Source: Haemophilus haemolyticus M19501 (lineage in GTDB: Bacteria; Pseudomonadota; Gammaproteobacteria; Enterobacterales; Pasteurellaceae). From it: a DNA stretch of 64,000 nt. The stretch lies in assembly GCF_000222025.1 (NCBI RefSeq), contig NZ_AFQO01000015.1, positions 214,407 to 278,406 on the forward strand. The letters run 5' to 3'. A model generated the notes under the pieces. It did not search any database, was not told the DNA's origin, and was given only the letters and a program-made list of their open reading frames with translations. Every line of letters begins with the position of its first letter. The first letter of the stretch is position 1. The position numbers and the translations under genes were made by a program. Below are positions 36,233-49,413 of the stretch, in pieces.

Positions 36233-36311
36233 ATTTTTCTCCTTTATTGGATAGATTGAATAAAAAGTCTATCAAATCCACCCGCACTTTTATAGCCTAT
36301 TTTATATAAAA

Positions 36312-37511
36312 TTAAGGCAATTTTGCTACCACTGCATAGCCTTCAATTAAGCCTTCCACTTCATAAGCCGCACCTGCAGTAATAAAAGCTGCCTCACCTT
36401 GTTTCAAAGAAAGTGCGGTCGTTTCTGAGCGTAAATTTAACCGGCCCTTCATCACCAATAAAATACTCGCACTTTGTGCTTTTAAATGATGAGTTTCGCC
36501 ACATTCATATTGAATATTTTGCAAAGCGAAATCTTGCGCAGGCGTAGCATAAGTAAATATACGCGCGTCTTGAGGTGCTGACGGGATAATTTTAGGCTCT
36601 ACTTCACGACAATCTACAATTTTAAGCAATTCTGGAATATCCACATATTTAGGCGTTAAACCACCGCGAATCACATTATCTGAACAAGCCATCAGTTCGA
36701 TATTTTGCCCACGTAAATAAGCGTGCGGAATGCCAGCATCTTGGTAAATTCCCTCACCTTTTTTGAGATGAACAATATTAAACAAATAGAAGCAGATTAA
36801 ACCAGCATCTAATTTATCTAAAGAAATATTCATTGCATCAATGGTGTAAAGCACCCAATAATCTGGATTAGCTAAATCAAGACTATTAGCCTCATAAGCT
36901 GCTTGATTCTCTAACAGAATTGGGTAAAGCCATTGATGTAGCTGAGCTTGTTCTGCTTGCATAATATCGGCATAAAAAGCATGTAAATCTTGTTCATGCA
37001 ATTTTTTTACAAGCCGGACTAAAGATGAGCGTACCTCTAAAGTTTCGATAATATCCGATTTATTTTTAAAACCATGCAACAACCAGAAATCAGATAAAGC
37101 AATCATCATTTCAGGTTTATGATTGTTATCTTTATAAGTCCGTGTTGATGCTTTTAAATCAATGCCTTTCGCATTTTCTTCCGCAAAACCTATTTCAGCT
37201 TGCGTTTTTGTTGGATGAAGTTGAATAGAAAGGGGTTGGGCAACATCAAGAATTTTTAATAAATACGGTAATTCATCACCAAAACTTGCTCGGCTTTGTG
37301 CGCCAAGTGCGGTAGGATTTTTCTGTAAAAATTCAGTAAGTAATACATTTTTACCATCGACTTCAATGGTTGAAGACGCAGAATTATGGGCGCCCAACCA
37401 CCATTCAGCATAATATTGATTTTCTTCTGCAGGAATATTCAGTAATTGAGGAATATATTGATGCCCTCCCCATACGTAATTTTGGAGTGAGCCAGTAAGT
37501 TTATAGATCAT
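36312..37511 (-). CDS. manA: Mannose-6-phosphate isomerase, class I
   Basis: Zinc enzyme that interconverts mannose-6-P and fructose-6-P. Zinc-site motifs: QLHPTKTQAEIGFAEEN and, in the second cupin, GIPHAYLRGQNIELMACSDN with the following RGGLTPKYVDIPELL signature. Length 399 (E. coli 391). Two uptake signals lie inside the gene (36411-36419, 37305-37313). Downstream on the left is qmcA; upstream on the right is a repeat-filled gap before the PTS operon. Confidence 0.95.
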   Translation of the reverse strand: MIYKLTGSLQNYVWGGHQYIPQLLNIPAEENQYYAEWWLGAHNSASSTIEVDGKNVLLTEFLQKNPTALGAQSRASFGDELPYLLKILDVAQPLSIQLHPTKTQAEIGFAEENAKGIDLKASTRTYKDNNHKPEMMIALSDFWLLHGFKNKSDIIETLEVRSSLVRLVKKLHEQDLHAFYADIMQAEQAQLHQWLYPILLENQAAYEANSLDLANPDYWVLYTIDAMNISLDKLDAGLICFYLFNIVHLKKGEGIYQDAGIPHAYLRGQNIELMACSDNVIRGGLTPKYVDIPELLKIVDCREVEPKIIPSAPQDARIFTYATPAQDFALQNIQYECGETHHLKAQSASILLVMKGRLNLRSETTALSLKQGEAAFITAGAAYEVEGLIEGYAVVAKLP

Positions 37512-37553
37512 TGTTTATTTCCATTTTAACTAACGTAATTTTTTACTGTGTAA

Positions 37554-37659
37554 CCGTGGGTAGGTATACCCACGGTTAATTATAGTTGTTCCTCTTTGAG
37601 GAACCTTACACTACCCCAACGGGGTAGCACTTAAATTAGCCTAGGGTATACTTACCCTA
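37554..37659. repeat. 106-bp dyad-rich direct repeat, copy 1
   Basis: This and copy 2 fill most of the 341-base gap between manA and crr. It has four consecutive palindromes: CCGTGGGTA ... TACCCACGG, GTTCCTCTTTGAGGAAC, CTACCCCAACGGGGTAG and GGGTATACTTACCC. No reading frame. Confidence 0.9.
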
Positions 37660-37689
37660 AGATTTTCTTCTGCTGAAATTTATTTTTTA

Positions 37690-37797
37690 CCGTGGGTAAG
37701 TATACCCACGGTTAGTTATAGTTGTTCCTCTTTGAGGAACCTTACACTACCCCAACGGGGTAGCACTTAAATTAGCCTAGGGTATACTTACCCTAGG
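37690..37797. repeat. 106-bp dyad-rich direct repeat, copy 2
   Basis: Nearly identical to copy 1, offset by 136 bases. Its outer ends are inverted repeats of each other: GGGTAAGTATACCC on the left and GGGTATACTTACCC on the right. This gives it the look of a small non-autonomous element. Confidence 0.9.
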
Positions 37798-37811
37798 TAA
37801 CTATAATAAAT

Positions 37812-37840
37812 AAAAAATCCGCACAAAGGCGGACTTTTTT
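37812..37840 (-). terminator. ptsHI-crr operon terminator
   Basis: AAAAAATCCGC / GCGGACTTTTTT stem with a short loop, directly after the crr stop on the minus strand. Confidence 0.85.
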
Positions 37841-37852
37841 ATCGTAAACAAA

Positions 37853-38353
37853 TTATTTTTTTAAGGCTAATACCACTGACTCTCCAGCAACCACTTCACC
37901 TGATTTTTTCACTATGCAAGAAATTTCATCCATATTTGAAATCACGATTGGTGTTAATACAGATTTTGCTTTTGATTCTAATAAAGGAAGATCAAATTCA
38001 ATCACGGTATCACCACGCTTAACAGATTGGCCTTCTTGCGCAATACGAGTAAAGCCTTCACCTTTCAGCTCAACGGTATCAATACCAAAGTGTACAAATA
38101 ATTCTACACCTTCTTTTGATTCCATTGAGAAAGCATGGTTGGTTTCAAAAATTTTACCAATCACACCATCCACTGGCGCAACGATTTTGTTACCGGTAGG
38201 ACGAATAGCAACACCATCACCCACGATTTTTTCAGAAAAAACCACATCTGGAACATCTTCAATATTAACAATCTCACCAGAGATAGGTGCATAAATTTCA
38301 ACTTCCACAGATTTGTTTTCTTTTGAACCGAATAACTTGTCAAATAAGCCCAT
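37853..38353 (-). CDS. crr: PTS glucose-type EIIA component (EIIA-Glc)
   Basis: 166 residues (E. coli 169). The phosphorylated His is H88 in FVHFGID, with partner H73 in TNHAFSM. It receives phosphate from HPr and in enterics controls adenylate cyclase and sugar permeases. Third gene of ptsH-ptsI-crr. H. influenzae has a reduced PTS (fructose), so the regulatory role, including competence through cAMP-CRP, is likely the main one. Confidence 0.96.
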   Translation of the reverse strand: MGLFDKLFGSKENKSVEVEIYAPISGEIVNIEDVPDVVFSEKIVGDGVAIRPTGNKIVAPVDGVIGKIFETNHAFSMESKEGVELFVHFGIDTVELKGEGFTRIAQEGQSVKRGDTVIEFDLPLLESKAKSVLTPIVISNMDEISCIVKKSGEVVAGESVVLALKK

Positions 38354-38413
38354 TTTAATCTCCTATCAATTCATAGATGGCTGTTATTTTAACGTAAAAT
38401 CAAATACTTTTGT

Positions 38414-40141
38414 TTAATTTAATGCATTTTCCGCCAAAAATTCTTCGATTAACTGCTCAATTTCCGAAGCGGTCGGTTTTTGTAATGCGGCATTAGCAAG
38501 TGCTTTTGCATCTTGGAAATTCACATTACGGATTAATTTTTTAATTCGAGGTACAGAAATAGCACTCATACTAAATTCATCTAATCCCATACCAAGTAAC
38601 AATAAGGTTGCACGTTCATCACCGGCTAATTCACCGCACATTCCCGTCCATTTACCCTCTGCGTGAGAAGCATCAATTACTTGTTTTATTAAACCAAGCA
38701 CAGATGGCTGCATAGGATTGTAGAGATGCGAAATTAACTCATTACCTCGATCCACCGCCAAAGTATATTGGGTTAAATCGTTAGTACCGATACTGAAGAA
38801 ATCCACTTCTTTTGCTAAGAATTTTGCATTTACGGCAGCAGACGGCGTTTCAACCATGACACCCACTTGGATATGCTCATCGAAAGCTTTGCCTTCTGCA
38901 CGTAATTCCGCTTTTAATGTTTCAATAACCGCTTTTAATTCTCGAATTTCTTCTACAGAAATAATCATCGGGAACATCACCGCCAATTTACCAAACGCTG
39001 AAGCACGCAACACCGCGCGTAATTGTGCATTTAAAATTTCACGGCGATCTAACGCAATGCGAATCGCACGCCATCCCAAGAATGGATTCATTTCTTTTGG
39101 TAAATCTAAATATGGAAGCTCTTTATCGCCACCAATATCCATAGTACGAAGCACGGTTAAACGCCCGTTCATTGCTTCTACCACTTCTTTATAGGCAATG
39201 AATTGTTCTTCTTCTGTCGGAAGCTGTTCACGATCCATAAATAAGAATTCAGTTCGGTACAAACCAATACCTTCCGCACCATTGCGATCAGCCCCTTCAC
39301 AATCACGGATTGTCCCGATATTCGCGACCACATCAACTTTATGTCCATCCAAGGTGATTGCGGGGAGATCTTTTAATTTAGCTAACTCTGCTTTTTCCTC
39401 AGAAATTTTAGCTTCAAGTGTTTTTAATTCATCAATCTGAGATTGTGTTGGATTGATATAAACTTGATTATTTATCGCATCTAAAATTAAGTAATCACCT
39501 GTATTGACTAATTCGGTCACATTATTTGAGCCTACAATCGCTGGTAATTCTAAAGAACGCGCCATAATAGAAGTATGAGACGTTCTACCACCAATATCAG
39601 TGACAACCCCTAATACTTTTTCAAGATTAAGTTGAGCAGTTTCTGATGGAGTCAAATCATAAGCAACAAGAATTGATTCTTCTTGAATATCGCCAAGATC
39701 TACTATGTACATGCCCAAAATATTTTTAACTAAACGGTTAGCAATATCCCGAATATCGCCTGCACGTTCTTTCAAATATTCATCATCAATTTCAGATAAC
39801 ATTGTCACTTGTTGATCTAAAATTTTACTCGCCGCAACGCCTGCATTCACTTTATTTGAACGAAGATAATCAAGAATTTCTTCTTCTAATTCTTCATCCT
39901 CAAGAATCATCAAGTGGCCTTCAAAGATCGCGGCTTTTTCCTCGCCTAAAGAAATTAATGCGCGCTCTCTGATTGAATTAAGTTGTTCCACCGCCAATGC
40001 ACGACCTTCATAAAATCGAGCGACTTCTGCGTCAATTTGATCATCAGTAATTTTTTGTGTATCAAGAACAATCTTTTCTTCTTTAAGAACAAGTGCCTTA
40101 CCAAAGGCAATACCTGGGGATGCGAGAATGCCAGAAATCAT
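38414..40141 (-). CDS. ptsI: PTS enzyme I (phosphoenolpyruvate-protein phosphotransferase)
   Basis: 575 residues as in E. coli. Active H189 in [13 protein letters not shown]. The N-terminal HPr-binding helical domain (to about 145) and the C-terminal PEP-binding barrel with [31 protein letters not shown] and GMCGELAGD (catalytic Cys) are all intact. AAGG lies just before the ATG. It is 79 bases behind ptsH and 60 before crr. Confidence 0.97.
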   Translation of the reverse strand: MISGILASPGIAFGKALVLKEEKIVLDTQKITDDQIDAEVARFYEGRALAVEQLNSIRERALISLGEEKAAIFEGHLMILEDEELEEEILDYLRSNKVNAGVAASKILDQQVTMLSEIDDEYLKERAGDIRDIANRLVKNILGMYIVDLGDIQEESILVAYDLTPSETAQLNLEKVLGVVTDIGGRTSHTSIMARSLELPAIVGSNNVTELVNTGDYLILDAINNQVYINPTQSQIDELKTLEAKISEEKAELAKLKDLPAITLDGHKVDVVANIGTIRDCEGADRNGAEGIGLYRTEFLFMDREQLPTEEEQFIAYKEVVEAMNGRLTVLRTMDIGGDKELPYLDLPKEMNPFLGWRAIRIALDRREILNAQLRAVLRASAFGKLAVMFPMIISVEEIRELKAVIETLKAELRAEGKAFDEHIQVGVMVETPSAAVNAKFLAKEVDFFSIGTNDLTQYTLAVDRGNELISHLYNPMQPSVLGLIKQVIDASHAEGKWTGMCGELAGDERATLLLLGMGLDEFSMSAISVPRIKKLIRNVNFQDAKALANAALQKPTASEIEQLIEEFLAENALN

Positions 40142-40220
40142 AGATACCTTCCGAAATAATTAAAAAAGAGATAGATAAACAATAGCCATAAAATTTCTCA
40201 ATTTTATGGCTAAGTAAGAA

Positions 40221-40478
40221 TTATTCTAAAGTTGGAATCAAAGCGACTAAATGCTCAACAGCCTGTTGCTCATCTTCGCCTTCAGCAGAAATGGTGATTA
40301 CCGTACCCTGTGTTAAACCTAGCGTTTGTAGCTTAAACAAACTTTTTGCACTTGCGCTCTTACCAGCAGATGTTACTGTGATATCGGAAGAAAATGCTTT
40401 GGCTTCTTTCACAAATTGTGCTGCAGGACGAGTGTGTAAACCGTTTGGCGCGGTGATTTCAACATCTTTTGAGTACAT
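40221..40478 (-). CDS. ptsH: PTS phosphocarrier protein HPr
   Basis: 85 residues. Phosphorylated H15 in [15 protein letters not shown]; the Ser46 region [16 protein letters not shown] is also conserved. First gene of the operon, with GAGAGG as ribosome-binding site. The 160-base region upstream is AT-rich and should hold the promoter; I could not place a convincing CRP site. Confidence 0.97.
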   Translation of the reverse strand: MYSKDVEITAPNGLHTRPAAQFVKEAKAFSSDITVTSAGKSASAKSLFKLQTLGLTQGTVITISAEGEDEQQAVEHLVALIPTLE

Positions 40479-40641
40479 AATGCTACCTCTCTACTAAATA
40501 ATAGTTAAAAAAATACAAAGATAAAATTCGCCTCAGTATCCTTGTTCAAAAGCAAATAATCAAGAATAAACACTAAAAAAATTGAATTAGATCATAAAAA
40601 AACGCAGGATTTGTTTATTTATCATCCAGCTTGCGCAATCG

Positions 40642-41682
40642 TTAAACTGCTGAAAAATGACGCTGTGATTTTGTTTCACTTAAACTTTCAATTAATCGGT
40701 GATAATTATCATAACGCACTGGCGAAATTTTCCCTTGCTCGACTGCTTCACGCAATGCACACCCAGGATCGCTCAAATGTTTACAATCACGGAATTTACA
40801 GGTGCCCAAAACATATTGAAACTCTCGATACCCTTTTGTGATTTGCTCGGCATCTAAATGCCAAAGCCCAAATTCTCTAATTCCTGGTGAATCAATTAAA
40901 TTACCGCCTTGTGGCAAATGGTAAAGACGCGATGATGTCGTCGTATGCTGCCCTAGCCCTGATGTTTCGCTCACATCCCCTACTTGAGCGTTTACGGTAG
41001 GCAAAATATGATTAATTAAACTCGATTTACCAACACCAGATTGCCCAACAAAAATCGCCGTGCCTTGTGCCAAAAGTGCGGTCAATTTTTCCATATTTTC
41101 ACCGCTCTTTGCTGAAATCATTAAAATTTCATAGCCAATATCTTGGTAAATTTTAAGTTGTTCTTCAATTTCTTGACGCTGTTCCTGCGTCAATAAATCC
41201 ACTTTATTCAAAACAATGAGAGGCGTAATTCCCGCGATTTCACACACAACAAGATAACGATCGATAATATTTAAGGAAAGCGTTGGCAACACCGCTGATA
41301 CAATAATAATACGATCAATATTCGCCACAATGGGTTTCAAACCATCATAATAGTCAGGGCGGGAAATTTCATTTTCTCGAGGGTGAATCGCTTCAATCAC
41401 GCCACTCACACCTTGTAATTGTTCATTGCCTTTACGCCAAACGACTTTATCTCCCACCACCAAACTCGACAAGGTACGACGCAAATTACAACGATAAATT
41501 TCGCCTTGTTCATTTTCGACATCAGCATGAATCGAATAACGCGTGACCACAACCCCTTCTTGTGATTCGCCAAGCATTTCATCTGACCATTCAATCTCTT
41601 TCTTCTTATGGCGATGTAATGTTTTCGCATTATTCGATTGAATTCTTCTGGTTTGGTTCTGAGTTAATTTACGTTTAGCCAT
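40642..41682 (-). CDS. rsgA: Ribosome small subunit-dependent GTPase A
   Basis: 30S maturation GTPase with circularly permuted G motifs: NKVDLLT (G4) precedes the P-loop [14 protein letters not shown] (G1) and DSPGIREF (G3). OB fold at the N-terminus (about 60-115) and a C-terminal zinc site [19 protein letters not shown]. The start is set at [10 protein letters not shown], giving 346 residues; the frame runs 53 codons further upstream but that would overlap orn. Divergent from orn, with an uptake signal (41685-41693) between. Confidence 0.95.
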   Translation of the reverse strand: MAKRKLTQNQTRRIQSNNAKTLHRHKKKEIEWSDEMLGESQEGVVVTRYSIHADVENEQGEIYRCNLRRTLSSLVVGDKVVWRKGNEQLQGVSGVIEAIHPRENEISRPDYYDGLKPIVANIDRIIIVSAVLPTLSLNIIDRYLVVCEIAGITPLIVLNKVDLLTQEQRQEIEEQLKIYQDIGYEILMISAKSGENMEKLTALLAQGTAIFVGQSGVGKSSLINHILPTVNAQVGDVSETSGLGQHTTTSSRLYHLPQGGNLIDSPGIREFGLWHLDAEQITKGYREFQYVLGTCKFRDCKHLSDPGCALREAVEQGKISPVRYDNYHRLIESLSETKSQRHFSAV

Positions 41683-41752
41683 AAAAGTGCGGTCGTTTTT
41701 TCCCTTGTTTTTGGTAAAATGAAAAAAATTTTTGCATAGGATACCTGATATT

Positions 41753-42301
41753 ATGCCATTCGATAAACAAAATCTTATTTGGATTGATTTAGAAATGACC
41801 GGTTTAGATCCGGAAAAAGAACGTATTATTGAAATTGCCACTATCGTAACAGATAAAAATTTAAATATTTTGGCAGAGGGCCCAGTATTAGCCGTTCATC
41901 AGTCAGATGAATTACTCAATAAAATGAATGATTGGTGCCAAAAAACACATAGTGAAAACGGCTTAATTGAACGCGTAAAAGGCAGCAAACTTACCGAACG
42001 TGCAGCAGAATTACAAACCTTAGACTTTTTAAAAAAATGGGTTCCCAAAGGTGCATCGCCAATTTGCGGTAACAGCATTGCCCAAGATAAACGCTTCTTA
42101 GTGAAATATATGCCTGATTTAGCCGATTATTTTCATTATCGTCATTTAGACGTAAGTACGTTAAAAGAACTTGCTGCACGTTGGAAACCTGAAATTTTAG
42201 AAGGATTTAAAAAAGATAATACGCATTTGGCGCTAGATGACATTCGAGAATCGATTAAAGAGCTGGCTTATTATCGCGAACATTTTATGAAACTAGATTG
42301 A
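41753..42301 (+). CDS. orn: Oligoribonuclease
   Basis: DEDD 3'-5' exoribonuclease that finishes degradation of short RNAs. Catalytic acids in [11 protein letters not shown] (D12, E14), and in the later motifs [13 protein letters not shown] and [11 protein letters not shown]. 182 residues from the ATG at MPFDKQNL (E. coli 181); a TTG seven codons earlier is not needed. Confidence 0.96.
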   Translation: MPFDKQNLIWIDLEMTGLDPEKERIIEIATIVTDKNLNILAEGPVLAVHQSDELLNKMNDWCQKTHSENGLIERVKGSKLTERAAELQTLDFLKKWVPKGASPICGNSIAQDKRFLVKYMPDLADYFHYRHLDVSTLKELAARWKPEILEGFKKDNTHLALDDIRESIKELAYYREHFMKLD

Positions 42302-42341
42302 CGAAAACTTCAACAAAAAATTTCTTTTTATGAAATTGCCC

Positions 42342-42376
42342 TTGCAAGCCCTAAAAATATTTGTATAATGCGACCT
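42342..42376 (+). promoter_or_regulatory. Promoter of the tRNA-Gly pair
   Basis: TTGCAA (42342-42347) and a perfect TATAAT (42364-42369) are separated by 16 bases. A GC-containing discriminator (GCGACCTC) follows, as expected for a stringently controlled stable-RNA promoter. Transcription would start about 20 bases before the first tRNA. Confidence 0.8.
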
Positions 42377-42394
42377 CATTCACTGATGTGAACT

Positions 42395-42470
42395 GCGGGA
42401 ATAGCTCAGTTGGTAGAGCACAACCTTGCCAAGGTTGGGGTCGCGAGTTCGAGCCTCGTTTCCCGCTCCA
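42395..42470 (+). tRNA. glyV: tRNA-Gly (anticodon GCC), copy 1
   Basis: 76-nt cloverleaf with encoded CCA. Acceptor GCGGGAA / TTCCCGC, D loop AGCTCAGTTGGTAGAGC, T loop GTTCGAGCC, anticodon GCC at 42428-42430. Anticodon stem CAACC / GGTTG. The gene symbol follows the E. coli naming of this isoacceptor and is approximate. Confidence 0.95.
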
Positions 42471-42494
42471 ATTTCACATTATAGAAGCATTATT

Positions 42495-42570
<76 letters not shown>

Positions 42571-42576
42571 AATTTC

Positions 42577-42606
42577 AATCCCTAGCCAAAAGGCTGGGGA
42601 TTTTTT
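42577..42606 (+). terminator. Terminator of the tRNA-Gly operon
   Basis: Stem AATCCCTAGCC / GGCTGGGGATT with an AAAA loop and seven Ts. Confidence 0.9.
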
Positions 42607-42662
42607 CTATCTGTAAGAATAGATCGTCAAAATGTTAAAAAGTGCGGTGAATTTTCTCAAAA

Positions 42663-42700
42663 ATAAAGGCTTGTGATTTAATAACACAAGCCTTTATTTT
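42663..42700 (-). terminator. wecA terminator
   Basis: Stem AAAGGCTTGTG / CACAAGCCTTT next to the wecA stop codon, with a T-rich tail on the minus strand. An uptake signal lies just before it (42640-42648). Confidence 0.8.
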
Positions 42701-43768
42701 TTATGCTTTCTTCAATCGTTTTGCGCGACGTTTCATTCTTCTTACCCAACGAGTTATTCGCCATGCACGCGTAATTGAATAGACATAAAGGAAAAATAAA
42801 ATGAAAAAGCCGACAAACATCGCCCACTCATTCACATAATAAATTTCCCCTAAAATACCGATAGTTGCACAAACTGCCGAAACAAACGTAATCAATAAAA
42901 AGGCTTGTCTTGATGTTAAACCAGCTCTCACCATTAAATGATGAACGTGTAAACGATCTGGACGAAATGGGCTTTTACCTTTACGTACACGGCGATAAAT
43001 AATTGCAACCATATCAATCAAAGGAATCGCAATAATCCAAAGTGCGGTTACTGGATTCATCGGATGCCCTTTTCCTTGCGTACTCAATAACAAAATCCAA
43101 ATAATGGTAAAGCCAATTAATGTACTCCCCGCATCGCCCATAAACACCTTATATTTAGCCCCAAATGGAATCCCTAGATTTAGCATCAAATAAGGTAAAA
43201 TCGATACGATTAAAGCAAAACTCCAGTGCGCCATATCCATTTGTCCATCTCGATACATTAAAATACCAATCGCCACAAAAGAAACACAAGAAAGCCCACC
43301 GAGCAATCCATCAATACCATCAATCATATTAAAGGCATTAATAATCGCAATAGTAGCAAATACAGTGATAATCAGCCCAATAGACCCCAGCGTTAATTGA
43401 AAAGGCCCTAAAATTTGACCAAGATGATCAAGATACACATTCCCAAGATCGATCATTAAAATCGCCAATATTGCTTGAATGCCTGCTCTTAAAAAAGGGC
43501 TAATATCAAAGCGATCATCTAAAATCCCAATCGCCAATAAAACAAAAATACTGAACAAATAGAGATACGGTAATCGAAGTTGATCCCATACCATCAGGTA
43601 ATAGCAAAGATTACCAACAAAAAGCGACACGCCACCAATTAACGGAATTGCACCTTGATGACGTTTACGATAGTTTGGCTTATCAACTAATCCAATCCAA
43701 TTGGCAACGGGTCGCATCACAATCAATGTTAAAAACGCGCCAAAAAAAGTAACAAAAATACTCAACAT
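42701..43768 (-). CDS. wecA: Undecaprenyl-phosphate GlcNAc-1-phosphate transferase (WecA/Rfe)
   Basis: Polytopic enzyme of about 11 helices that puts GlcNAc-1-P on undecaprenyl phosphate. Catalytic motifs: LDDRFD, NAFNMIDGIDGLLGG, KVFMGDAGSTLIGF and the C-terminal DRLHVHHLMVRAGLT. Length 355 (E. coli 367). The very basic C-terminus (RRMKRRAKRLKKA) is notable. In H. influenzae it may initiate a heteropolysaccharide; no glycan cluster is adjacent here. Confidence 0.93.
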   Translation of the reverse strand: MLSIFVTFFGAFLTLIVMRPVANWIGLVDKPNYRKRHQGAIPLIGGVSLFVGNLCYYLMVWDQLRLPYLYLFSIFVLLAIGILDDRFDISPFLRAGIQAILAILMIDLGNVYLDHLGQILGPFQLTLGSIGLIITVFATIAIINAFNMIDGIDGLLGGLSCVSFVAIGILMYRDGQMDMAHWSFALIVSILPYLMLNLGIPFGAKYKVFMGDAGSTLIGFTIIWILLLSTQGKGHPMNPVTALWIIAIPLIDMVAIIYRRVRKGKSPFRPDRLHVHHLMVRAGLTSRQAFLLITFVSAVCATIGILGEIYYVNEWAMFVGFFILFFLYVYSITRAWRITRWVRRMKRRAKRLKKA

Positions 43769-43878
43769 AATGTGATCCTAAAAAATTTTTGCAAAGGATA
43801 ACATAAGGCAAATTTACCTAAAAATATATTTTTCAAGAACCACTATTTTTCACTTCAACACCCGTATTTTTATAAAAA

Positions 43879-43906
43879 AATGCGGTCAAAATTGACCGCA
43901 CTTTTA
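43879..43906 (-). terminator. Terminator of the phase-variable autotransporter gene
   Basis: Stem GCGGTCAA / TTGACCGC with a two-base loop and T-run on the minus strand. The right arm is an exact uptake signal (43895-43903); the left arm is a variant. Confidence 0.8.
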
Positions 43907-43921
43907 CTCTTATCCTTTATT

Positions 43922-46581
<2,660 letters not shown>

Positions 46582-46728
46582 AATAAATTTTCCTGTGTCA
46601 AGTAAAAATAAGGTTGCGAATTCTAACATAAAACTGAATAAAAAATGTGTTTTAATTCACTTTTTATTTCTATTCATTAAAAGAAACCTTTGCTTTGTTA
46701 TTTTATATCATTGATAAAATAGAGATAT

Positions 46729-49320
46729 TTACCTAATTTGCTGAATAATAACACGGTTCAATCTTTCCCTTTCCTCTCTCGCAAGTGCTTTACCAAATCG
46801 GTTCGTCAAAATAAAAAAATCCTCCGCTTTCTCGCCCACAGTGGTAATTTTTGCATTCAATAAATTGAGATTTAACTCACTGAAAATCTGGCTCACTTGG
46901 GCTAATAAACCCGGTTTATCCAACGCAACCAGTTCCATTTCAGTATGCTCTTTTTTGTTTTCATGTAAAAAACGCACATCGGTTTTTACAGTGAAATGTT
47001 GAAGCTGACGATTCGGCGTAATAGAAAGTGCGGGCAATTTTTCGCTTTGAAGGGCTACTGTTAGAGCTTGCTCTAATTCTCGGCGACGATCAAATTCAAC
47101 CAATTCTCCGTTAAGTTCTGTGATGATAAAGCTATCAAAAACATAACCATCTTGTGTCGTAATAATCTGCGCATCGTGGATACTGAATTTTTTTACCCCA
47201 ATGGTACTCACCACTTTATTAAATAAGTGCGGTTGATCTTGGCAATAAATAAACACTTCCGTGCCGCCAAGTGAAAAGCGATTACTAATTTTCACTAATA
47301 ATGATTCAGCGAAATCCACTAGCAAACTAGTATGCCACGCGATTTGTTTTGGCGTATTACGCACAAAATAATCTTCAGGACAACGAGCCCATAATTGCTC
47401 AATTGAGATTGGCGTAATATCGGAATAATCCTGCGTTAAAATTTGTTGTGCAAGTTTTCGGTTTTCTGCCGATTTTTCTGAGTAATCAAGCAATTCTTTC
47501 ATGCCTTGTGCAAATTGCTGTTCGGTAAATTCATATAAAGAGGCAAAAAGCGAACGTTTCCAGCTATTCCATAAATTGCTGTTGGTAGCACAAATATCCG
47601 CCACCGTTAAACAGGTGAGATAATCTAATCGAACTTGATTTTGCACGGCTTCCGCAAAATTCATGACGACTTCAGGATCATGAATATCACGACGTTGCGC
47701 CGTAATTGACATCAGCAAATGGGATTTTACGAGCCAAGCAAGGGTATCAATTTCTCGACGATCTAAACCATGTAATTGCGCAAAGTCTGCCATATCTTCT
47801 GCGCCAAGCTCTGCGTGATCGCCGCCCCGCCCTTTTGCAATATCGTGGAATAACGCCGCAATATAAAGCAAAGTGCGGTCAGAAAGTTGACTAAAAATTC
47901 GATGGGCAATGGGATGTTCTTGCGCACTTTCCTGTGACAGAAAACTTTCCAATTTCAACATCACGCGTAATGTATGCTCATCCACCGTATAAATATGGAA
48001 CAAATCAAATTGCATTAAGCCCTCAATGGCTTGCCATTGAGGAAGATACGCAGTTAATACGCCATATTGGTGCATCGGCATAAACGCACGCTTAATTGCA
48101 TTAGGTTGATTAAACAAACGTAGAAATTTTTCTCGAGCTGCAGGAATTTCGCATAATTTTTGTGGTAATTGCTCTAAGGAAATTTGTAATTGACGCAAGG
48201 TATCAGAATGAATATTGGCCTGTTCGTACTGCGTTAAATAAAAGAATAGATCTAACATTCGCTCTGGTTTTTCTTGAAAAACACGACTATTACGCAAACA
48301 TAAACATTGATTAATCAGTTGAAAATCATCGTCTAATTGGTCAATCACAGTAGCCTGATTTGATGAAAGCACATTTTCTCGATAATGCTGAATCAACAAA
48401 TTACTAATAAGCGAAATTCGGTGCAATGCCTGAAAAAAACATTTCATCATTTTTTCCACAGCTTGATTGCCTTCCCCTAGAAAGCCCAACAATTCACTAA
48501 CTTTAATTTGGCGATCAAACAACAGACGATTATCGTAACGTTTCAAAATCAAATGCAAAGCGAACCGCACTTTAAATAAAAATGCACGACTTTCTTGTAG
48601 TTGCTGATATTCTTGAGGATAAATAAAACCACTTTGTAAAATGGCTTCAAGGGTCAAAGCCCCCGAATGGCGCAACGCCACCCAATACAACAAATGCAAA
48701 TCACGCAAACCACCAGGACTGTACTTAATATCTGGCTCAAGGTTATAAGCCGTATTGTGATAACGCTGATAACGTTCTATTTGCTCTTGCACTTTGGCAT
48801 TTAAAAAATCTTCTTTCGACCAAAAATCAGCACGTTTTACCAATTCATTTAGCGCATCAAAGTGCGGTCGATTTCCAGCAAGAAATCTGGCTTCTAATAA
48901 ATTGGTGGCAATCGTAATATCTTGTTTTCCTTCCGATTCGCATTGTGCTAAGGTTCGAACACTATTTCCCACCTCAAAACCGCAATCCCATAAAAACTGG
49001 ATAAGTTGAGTAATTTTTTCTTCAATCTCAGGGCTTGGGGTTTGCTCGACTAAAATCAAAAAATCTAAATCCGACAAAGGAAACATCTCACGCCGTCCAT
49101 AACCGCCCACAGCAATTAAAGAAATGCCTTGCTGTTCACTTAATCCCATTTCCTGCCAAAGTTGAATCAATAAGGCATCATAAAAATCACAGCGATTTTC
49201 AATAAGCTCAAAAATGGAATAACGAGAAAAATTCTCTAGCTCAAATTGCTTGAGATTTTCTCGCTCAATTTTGACCGCACTTGGCGTTAAAGGAGAAGAT
49301 AGTGTCGGAGAAAACAGCAT
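46729..49320 (-). CDS. glnD: Bifunctional uridylyltransferase / uridylyl-removing enzyme
   Basis: Sensor of glutamine that modifies PII (GlnB). Nucleotidyltransferase motif [19 protein letters not shown] (about 72-90), linker domain, HD domain ([15 protein letters not shown], about residue 480), and two C-terminal ACT domains ([11 protein letters not shown] and [20 protein letters not shown]). Length 863 (E. coli 890). Five uptake signals lie inside. It is transcribed away from map on the same strand after 93 bases that hold map's terminator. Confidence 0.96.
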   Translation of the reverse strand: MLFSPTLSSPLTPSAVKIERENLKQFELENFSRYSIFELIENRCDFYDALLIQLWQEMGLSEQQGISLIAVGGYGRREMFPLSDLDFLILVEQTPSPEIEEKITQLIQFLWDCGFEVGNSVRTLAQCESEGKQDITIATNLLEARFLAGNRPHFDALNELVKRADFWSKEDFLNAKVQEQIERYQRYHNTAYNLEPDIKYSPGGLRDLHLLYWVALRHSGALTLEAILQSGFIYPQEYQQLQESRAFLFKVRFALHLILKRYDNRLLFDRQIKVSELLGFLGEGNQAVEKMMKCFFQALHRISLISNLLIQHYRENVLSSNQATVIDQLDDDFQLINQCLCLRNSRVFQEKPERMLDLFFYLTQYEQANIHSDTLRQLQISLEQLPQKLCEIPAAREKFLRLFNQPNAIKRAFMPMHQYGVLTAYLPQWQAIEGLMQFDLFHIYTVDEHTLRVMLKLESFLSQESAQEHPIAHRIFSQLSDRTLLYIAALFHDIAKGRGGDHAELGAEDMADFAQLHGLDRREIDTLAWLVKSHLLMSITAQRRDIHDPEVVMNFAEAVQNQVRLDYLTCLTVADICATNSNLWNSWKRSLFASLYEFTEQQFAQGMKELLDYSEKSAENRKLAQQILTQDYSDITPISIEQLWARCPEDYFVRNTPKQIAWHTSLLVDFAESLLVKISNRFSLGGTEVFIYCQDQPHLFNKVVSTIGVKKFSIHDAQIITTQDGYVFDSFIITELNGELVEFDRRRELEQALTVALQSEKLPALSITPNRQLQHFTVKTDVRFLHENKKEHTEMELVALDKPGLLAQVSQIFSELNLNLLNAKITTVGEKAEDFFILTNRFGKALAREERERLNRVIIQQIR

Positions 49321-49361
49321 ATTAATTGCCTTTTGTTAAATTGAAGTCGTTTTATTATAAA

Positions 49362-49394
49362 GAAAAACAAAAAGGGCGTATATCTACGCCCTTA
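49362..49394 (-). terminator. map terminator
   Basis: Stem AAGGGCGTA / TACGCCCTT, loop of four, with TTTTTGTTTTT following on the minus strand. Confidence 0.85.
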
Positions 49395-49413
49395 TCTTAT
49401 AATTTAATGTCAA

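Noticed and set aside
37554..37797. CRISPR array
   Set aside because: Only two repeats of 106 bp with one 30-base spacer, each full of palindromes; no cas genes.
41683..41841. N-terminal extension of rsgA by 53 codons
   Set aside because: It would overlap the orn start region, has no ribosome-binding site, and is not family-like; [10 protein letters not shown] is the normal start.
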